Shown in pieces: positions 60,474-64,000 of a DNA stretch of 64,000 nucleotides. The notes under the pieces are model-generated. The model was not told where the DNA came from, did no database searches, and saw only the letters and a program-made list of their open reading frames with translations. The translations under genes were made by a program, and so were the position numbers. The DNA is from Bacillus_BU sp051233475 (GTDB taxonomy: Bacteria > Bacillota > Bacilli > Bacillales > Cytobacillaceae): positions 1 through 64,000 of the forward strand of contig NZ_JBKFGH010000036.1 in assembly GCF_051233475.1 (NCBI RefSeq). The letters run 5' to 3'. Every line of letters starts with the position of its first letter. The first letter of the stretch is position 1.

Positions 60474-60717
60474 AGTTTTGGTAGAAGTGTATATCCCAGC
60501 CTCTGAAAAATCGTACGATGTCTTCCTGCCACTAGACAGTAAGCTTTATGAGGTTGTTTATCTTTTAGCAAGCACGATGGCGGAGTTAACACAGGGGGAA
60601 TTTTCGGCTAATCCTGATACGGTTCTTTGCGACCGCAACACCGGTCAAATGTTAAACATCAACCTTACTGTCGAAGAGAACGGCGTAATGAATGGGACGA
60701 AGTTGATGTTGGTTTAG
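60466..60717 (+). CDS. yukD: YukD/EsaB ubiquitin-like T7SS protein
   Basis: 83 aa. It has the YukD ubiquitin-like pattern: VLVEVYIPASEKSYDVFLP, LDSKLYEVVYLLASTM, RNTGQMLNINLTVEENG and the ending NGTKLMLV. The C-terminal Gly-Gly of ubiquitin is absent, so conjugation is not expected. The start codon is inside the end of essC (8-base overlap, GGAGG at 60453), which indicates translational coupling. In B. subtilis YukD is needed for YukE secretion. Confidence 0.93.
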   Translation: MDKVLVEVYIPASEKSYDVFLPLDSKLYEVVYLLASTMAELTQGEFSANPDTVLCDRNTGQMLNINLTVEENGVMNGTKLMLV

Positions 60718-60839
60718 GTTGGGTTGGGAAGAGGCCTGTAAATTTAAGCAATATTATTGCAAATGGAACGTGTGCTAGTTGATTTTCTTCCCGTCCAGTA
60801 GATGAATGTTTTATGAAGGACAAATTGACAGATTTTTTG

Positions 60840-61450
60840 TGAGGAATTGTCCTAGATAGGACCTCAAGGACATTTTGCGTGGTTTTTTGCGAGGAAATGT
60901 CCTAGAGCGGCCGTCTCAAGGACATTTCGCATGGTTTATTGTGAGGAAATGTCCTTCATAGGCCGTCTCAAGGACATTTTGGATGGTTTTTTGAGAGGAA
61001 ATGTCCTAGAAAAGCCGTCTCAAGGACATTTTGGATGGTTTTTTGCGAGGAAATGTCCTAGAAAGGCGTCTCAAGGACATTTTGGATGGTTTATAGTGAG
61101 TATTTGTCCTAGAAAGGCTCTCTCAAGGACATTTTGGATGATTTATAGTGAGTATTTGTCCTAGAAAGGCCGTCTCAAGGACATTTTGGATGATTTATAG
61201 AGCGGAATTGTCCTAGAAAAGCAGTCTCAAGGACATTTTGGATGATTTATAGAGAGGAAATGTCCCAGAGAGGCCGTCTCAAGGACATTTTGGATGATTT
61301 ATAGTGAGAAATTGTCCTAGAAAGGCCGTCTCAAGGACATTTTGGATGATTTATTGCGAGGAATTGTCCTAGAAAGGTCCTCTCAAGGACATTTTGCCTA
61401 ATTAATAGAGAGAAATTGTCCTAGAAAAGCTCTCTAAAGGACATTTCGCT
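60840..61450 (+). repeat. tandem array of 52 bp hairpin-forming repeats inside the T7SS locus
   Basis: Twelve AAGGACATT starts occur at 60866, 60918, 60970, 61022, 61073, 61125, 61177, 61229, 61281, 61333, 61385 and 61437, giving a 51-52 bp period. Each unit runs AAGGACATTTTGGATGATTT, then GAGGAAATGTCCTAGAAAGG, then CCGTCTC. AATGTCCT pairs with AGGACATT across the 18-22 base junction AGAAAGGCCGTCTC, so the RNA would be a row of hairpins. The period is not a multiple of three and open frames through it are accidental. There are no variable spacers, so it is not CRISPR. It separates essC-yukD from the WXG100 genes. Confidence 0.95.
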
Positions 61451-61578
61451 ATGAAAAAGTCCTTGAACAGGATTATCCAGGACAAAACCACCAGATAGAC
61501 ACAAGAAAAATTCCTCCATCAAGGTAATAACCCTATTTCAGAGCACAAATAACACATCTTTAAAGGAGGTGAAATAAA

Positions 61579-61875
61579 ATGGCGAGATCGATTATGGTTG
61601 AACCGGCGAAGCTTGAGAATGCTGCTAACAAAATTGATCAACAGGCAGCTGATTATGAAAGCACTTATCGTAAATTATTTGCAGAGGTTGATGCAATGGC
61701 AGCTGCTTGGCAAGGTGCAGATAATACGGCTTTTACAAATCAAATCAAGACTTTTGAAGACGATTTCCAAAAGATGAAAAAGCTAATGGATGACTATTCC
61801 GAATTCCTTAAGCTTAGCGCTAAAGCTTACCGGGAAGCACAAAACGAAGTTAAAGCCCAAGCTTCAAGACTATAG
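61579..61875 (+). CDS. esxA: WXG100-family secreted protein (EsxA/YukE-like)
   Basis: 98 aa, the classical size, and all helical. The WXG turn is W44-Q45-G46 (AAAWQGADN). Helix 1 carries PAKLENAANKIDQQAADYES and helix 2 FEDDFQKMKKLMDDYSEFLK. No signal peptide. Such proteins dimerise as helix-turn-helix hairpins and are exported by EssC. The secretion motif YxxxD/E is not exact at the C-terminus (SAKAYREAQNEV, Y then Q at the fourth place, E at the sixth). AAAGGAGGTG precedes the ATG. The gene is preceded by the hairpin-repeat array and followed by a second family member. Confidence 0.95.
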   Translation: MARSIMVEPAKLENAANKIDQQAADYESTYRKLFAEVDAMAAAWQGADNTAFTNQIKTFEDDFQKMKKLMDDYSEFLKLSAKAYREAQNEVKAQASRL

Positions 61876-61911
61876 TGCACAAAGGTTACGAATAAATGGG
61901 AGGTGGAGAAA

Positions 61912-62214
61912 TTGGCAATCGATGGACTTAAAATTACCCTTGGTGAGGTTACGAAAACGGCGTCTCAACTCCGTTCATTTAATCAAACTCTTAATGAGAG
62001 GCTAAATGAAATCAAAAAAGACATGAACGCGCTTGCTCAATATTGGGATAGTGATGCGTCTAGTTCTATCAGATCAAACTTTAACGCACTTCAACCGAGA
62101 TTTGAAGAATACCGTCAAGTGGTGGACAACTATGCAAAATTCCTAGACAACACGGTTACTCACTATAACGACGCTGAAAGCAAAATCAATAATAACGCAA
62201 ACATGTTCAAATAA
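61912..62214 (+). CDS. second WXG100-like protein with WDS in place of WXG
   Basis: 100 aa from the TTG at 61912, which has GGGAGGTGG 7 bases upstream; the GTG at 61903 overlaps that site. The length and two-helix pattern fit the WXG100 family. The turn reads W45-D46-S47 (AQYWDSDAS), so the glycine is replaced. The C-terminus has HYNDAESKINN, an exact YxxxE export motif. It may pair with the WQG protein at 61579 as a heterodimer like EsxA/EsxB, each partner supplying one signal (inferred from complementary features). It is 36 bases after the first gene, so probably in the same operon. Confidence 0.9.
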   Translation: MAIDGLKITLGEVTKTASQLRSFNQTLNERLNEIKKDMNALAQYWDSDASSSIRSNFNALQPRFEEYRQVVDNYAKFLDNTVTHYNDAESKINNNANMFK

Positions 62215-62319
62215 TGAACTAAGGTTGGACCAGCGTTGGCTGGCTGGCAGCCTCGCTGGTTCAATCTCTTCCTAATCACTAAAACCCCAAAAATATCAAA
62301 TAAAACGGAGTCGAATCAA

Positions 62320-63672
62320 ATGATCAAACAGGTCGAACTGAATATAGAAAACTACGGAGTTTCAACATTCTTAACCTATAACACAACCAGTCTTGAGGAA
62401 GTCGAGCGCACCGAATTGGAGGTGATGCGGAATAGCAAAATTCCAGGATTGATGCCTTGTACGGTTCTAAAGCAAGAGGACGAAGTTTGTATCCGCTATG
62501 ACCTTATTTCTCATACAACACTAGAGATGCATCTCAACCAGCCTGTCTCAAAAAAGATTCTGATCCAAAGCTTTAGCAATATTGCTGAAACCCTTATAGA
62601 GGCACAAAAATGCAATTTGAAGATTGAAAATTTCGTCTTTAATCCAAAGCATATTTATTTAGATAATTTTTCAAGCAGATTAGTTTTTATCTATTTGCCG
62701 GTAAAAAATAATGTTTTTGAAAAAGTATCCCTTAGAGATTTTTTAAAAGAGATTATCACCTTGGCTCCCTATGATGAAAGCGATGATATTCATTTTTTTA
62801 TTAAATTACATAATTACCTCCTGCGGAGTGCTGAAATCGAACCAGACGAACTCTATGAAATGCTTCAAGAATGGAGTGAGTTGGATCAGCCGATAAACGA
62901 TACAGTTGATCACCATCAAAACGATAACTTTTACGATGCATTGTCCCAGCCTAAAGTGAGTCCGGCTACAAACCTAAATCCGAACTTCTACAGCCCGGGA
63001 AATCCATCTGCGGTTAATAGTTCAATCAATAGCTCGGTCAACTCAGCAATGAATACCCCGGTCAATACAGTCAAAACAACCATTAATGGTGGAGTTGTCA
63101 CCTCCGAATACAGCAGTCAGAAGAAGGAAAAGAAGCGTAACAAACAGTTAGAAATTGAAGAGGAAGTGCAATATAAGCGAATTACTCGAACGGAGCTTGG
63201 TGATGATAATCCGCTTATGAAAGGCGGGGCGCCATTGGGGGGTACCTCGATTAATATCGGGCCGAATGTCGGGGGTGCTTTTATCCAAAATACTGAGCCA
63301 GAAGGAACCACAGTACTTGGCGTCAATCGAGAGGAAGAAGAGGGGACGACGATGCTTGGAGTCGTCGGGCAATCAACACCGCGTCCGTATCTCTTAGCAA
63401 CTTTGCTAAATGAAAAAATTGTGATCACAAAGGATGTTTTCAAAATAGGCAGAGATCCTGGTCAAGCTGATTATGTTTCAAAGAATAAAGTGGTAGGTCG
63501 AGTCCATGGGGTGATTATAATGGCCAATGGTGAGTATTTCTTTGAAGACAATTCTTCACGCAATGGCAGCTATGTTAACGGAAGTAAGGTACTTCCATAC
63601 AACCGAATTAAAATCAAACACGATGATCAAATCAAACTGGCCAACGAGGAGTTTATTTTTAAGCTTTTTTAG
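62320..63672 (+). CDS. FHA-domain protein of the T7SS locus (DUF6382-type N-terminus)
   Basis: 450 aa from MIKQVELNIENYG, served by CGGAG; the frame back to 62236 lacks a ribosome site. Residues 1-190 resemble the DUF6382 domain found at the start of some Firmicute FHA proteins, with a kinase-like helical look (LRDFLKEIITLAPYDESDD). Residues 200-290 are a linker rich in Asn/Ser/Val/Pro (VNSSINSSVNSAMNTPVNTV). Two TTVLGV/TTMLGV motifs (EPEGTTVLGVNREEEEGTTM) are possible phospho-threonine sites. The C-terminal FHA domain (about 365-450) has FKIGRDPGQADY, VVGRVHG and SSRNGSYVNG with the phosphopeptide-binding Arg, His and Asn. It likely reads Thr phosphorylation set by a kinase and reversed by the PP2C enzyme next door. 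Confidence 0.88.
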   Translation: MIKQVELNIENYGVSTFLTYNTTSLEEVERTELEVMRNSKIPGLMPCTVLKQEDEVCIRYDLISHTTLEMHLNQPVSKKILIQSFSNIAETLIEAQKCNLKIENFVFNPKHIYLDNFSSRLVFIYLPVKNNVFEKVSLRDFLKEIITLAPYDESDDIHFFIKLHNYLLRSAEIEPDELYEMLQEWSELDQPINDTVDHHQNDNFYDALSQPKVSPATNLNPNFYSPGNPSAVNSSINSSVNSAMNTPVNTVKTTINGGVVTSEYSSQKKEKKRNKQLEIEEEVQYKRITRTELGDDNPLMKGGAPLGGTSINIGPNVGGAFIQNTEPEGTTVLGVNREEEEGTTMLGVVGQSTPRPYLLATLLNEKIVITKDVFKIGRDPGQADYVSKNKVVGRVHGVIIMANGEYFFEDNSSRNGSYVNGSKVLPYNRIKIKHDDQIKLANEEFIFKLF

Positions 63673-63693
63673 CAAAAGAAAGAGGTAGTATAA

Positions 63694-64000
63694 ATGGCAT
63701 TTCAAATTGCATATCACACGGATGTGGGCATTAGAAAGAAAACAAATCAGGACGGCTTGCTGATCAAAACAGCCAAAACCCCAAATGGAATGGTGGGTTT
63801 GTTTGCGCTTTGTGATGGGATGGGCGGACTATCGCACGGAGAGCTGGCAAGTGCGACCGTCATAAGAGGATTATCCAATTGGTTTGACTCAGAGCTCCCG
63901 GATATTCTTGCCTCCGAGGAAGGGGCTAAAAACATCTCGATCCAACTTGAGCAGCAAATTAAGCAGCTTAATGAAAAAATCGTCCAGTATGGTGAAGCGC
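63694..64000 (+). CDS. PP2C-family Ser/Thr phosphatase (cut by the window end)
   Basis: At least 102 codons; the 3' end lies outside the window. AAAGAGGTAG precedes the ATG, 21 bases after the FHA gene stop. The N-terminal PP2C motifs are YHTDVGIRKKTNQDGLLI (the Arg/Asn-Gln-Asp start), ALCDGMGGLSHGELAS (metal-binding Asp and Gly-Gly) and ATVIRGLSNWF. It would remove phosphate from Ser/Thr of proteins such as the FHA partner. The neighbouring FHA gene makes a kinase downstream likely. Confidence 0.9.
   Translation, partial: MAFQIAYHTDVGIRKKTNQDGLLIKTAKTPNGMVGLFALCDGMGGLSHGELASATVIRGLSNWFDSELPDILASEEGAKNISIQLEQQIKQLNEKIVQYGEA

Noticed and set aside
60931..61164. 77-codon frame with internal peptide repeats
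   Set aside because: It is produced by the 52 bp tandem array. The period is not a multiple of three and there is no ribosome site.
60840..61450. CRISPR array
   Set aside because: All parts of the 52 bp unit are conserved. There are no unique spacers, no leader and no cas genes.
1..64000. Prophage, integrative element or tRNA-linked island
   Set aside because: No integrase, phage structural gene, tRNA or attachment-site pair was recognised.

Overview
The window looks like a chromosomal segment of a low-GC, spore-former-type Firmicute of the Bacillaceae (Bacillus, Neobacillus or Mesobacillus-like). The evidence is strong Shine-Dalgarno sites, TTG/GTG starts, intrinsic terminators, and recognisable Bacillus families: DegU, YvyE, TagO/TagA, GtaB, LCP ligases, SdpR/SdpI, CstR and a YukBA/YukD type VII secretion locus. 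No tRNA, rRNA, CRISPR array, prophage or conventional insertion sequence was seen. The only transposase is a REP-associated (RAYT) Y1 transposase.

Layout. (1) 0.3-4.4 kb: a cyclic-di-GMP-I riboswitch precedes a secreted DUF5667 protein, followed by a membrane PAS-PAS-GGDEF-EAL protein. (2) 4.4-10.7 kb: VanW protein, PH-domain protein, RAYT transposase overlapping a ComM/YifB AAA+ gene, an orphan acetolactate-synthase-like enzyme and Hsp20. Five REP palindromes occur in this stretch, four of them lying on stop codons. (3) 10.7-14.3 kb: a GGDEF-HD-GYP protein, a small sigma-70-family factor and an SGNH hydrolase. (4) 14.4-18 kb: a sulfane-sulfur module of three single-domain rhodaneses and a CstR-type repressor, divergent from a CoA-disulfide reductase-rhodanese fusion. 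A palindromic operator sits in the -35/-10 spacer of the repressor promoter. (5) 18-23.5 kb: tandem repeats, small membrane proteins, an LCP ligase, an SdpR/SdpI pair, a VanZ-like protein and a galactokinase.

(6) 23.7-53.8 kb is a cell-surface region. It holds a repeat-rich secreted protein, UDP-GlcNAc 2-epimerase (MnaA), an amidase with SPOR-like repeats, an acyltransferase, and GtaB followed by a decayed gtaB relic. Next come a YfhO / GT2 / GtrA cassette of the kind that glycosylates teichoic acids, a giant secreted protein with about 12 PA14 modules plus a GH73 glucosaminidase and an SH3 domain, a processive GT2 and a GT-C-like membrane protein. TagA, two tandem TagO paralogues, a second LCP ligase and YvyE complete it. 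Together MnaA, TagO, TagA and LCP make and attach the GlcNAc-ManNAc linkage unit of wall teichoic acid or a related glycopolymer.

(7) 53.8-55.4 kb: degU without an intact degS where degS is normally found. (8) 55.6-64 kb: a copy of a ~165 bp palindromic repeat (a decayed partner lies at the window start), then a type VII secretion locus. It contains an EssC/YukBA ATPase, YukD, a 620 bp array of 52 bp hairpin repeats, two WXG100-type proteins, an FHA-domain protein and a PP2C phosphatase cut by the window end. The FHA/PP2C pair suggests phospho-threonine control of secretion, which is the most unusual biology in the window.
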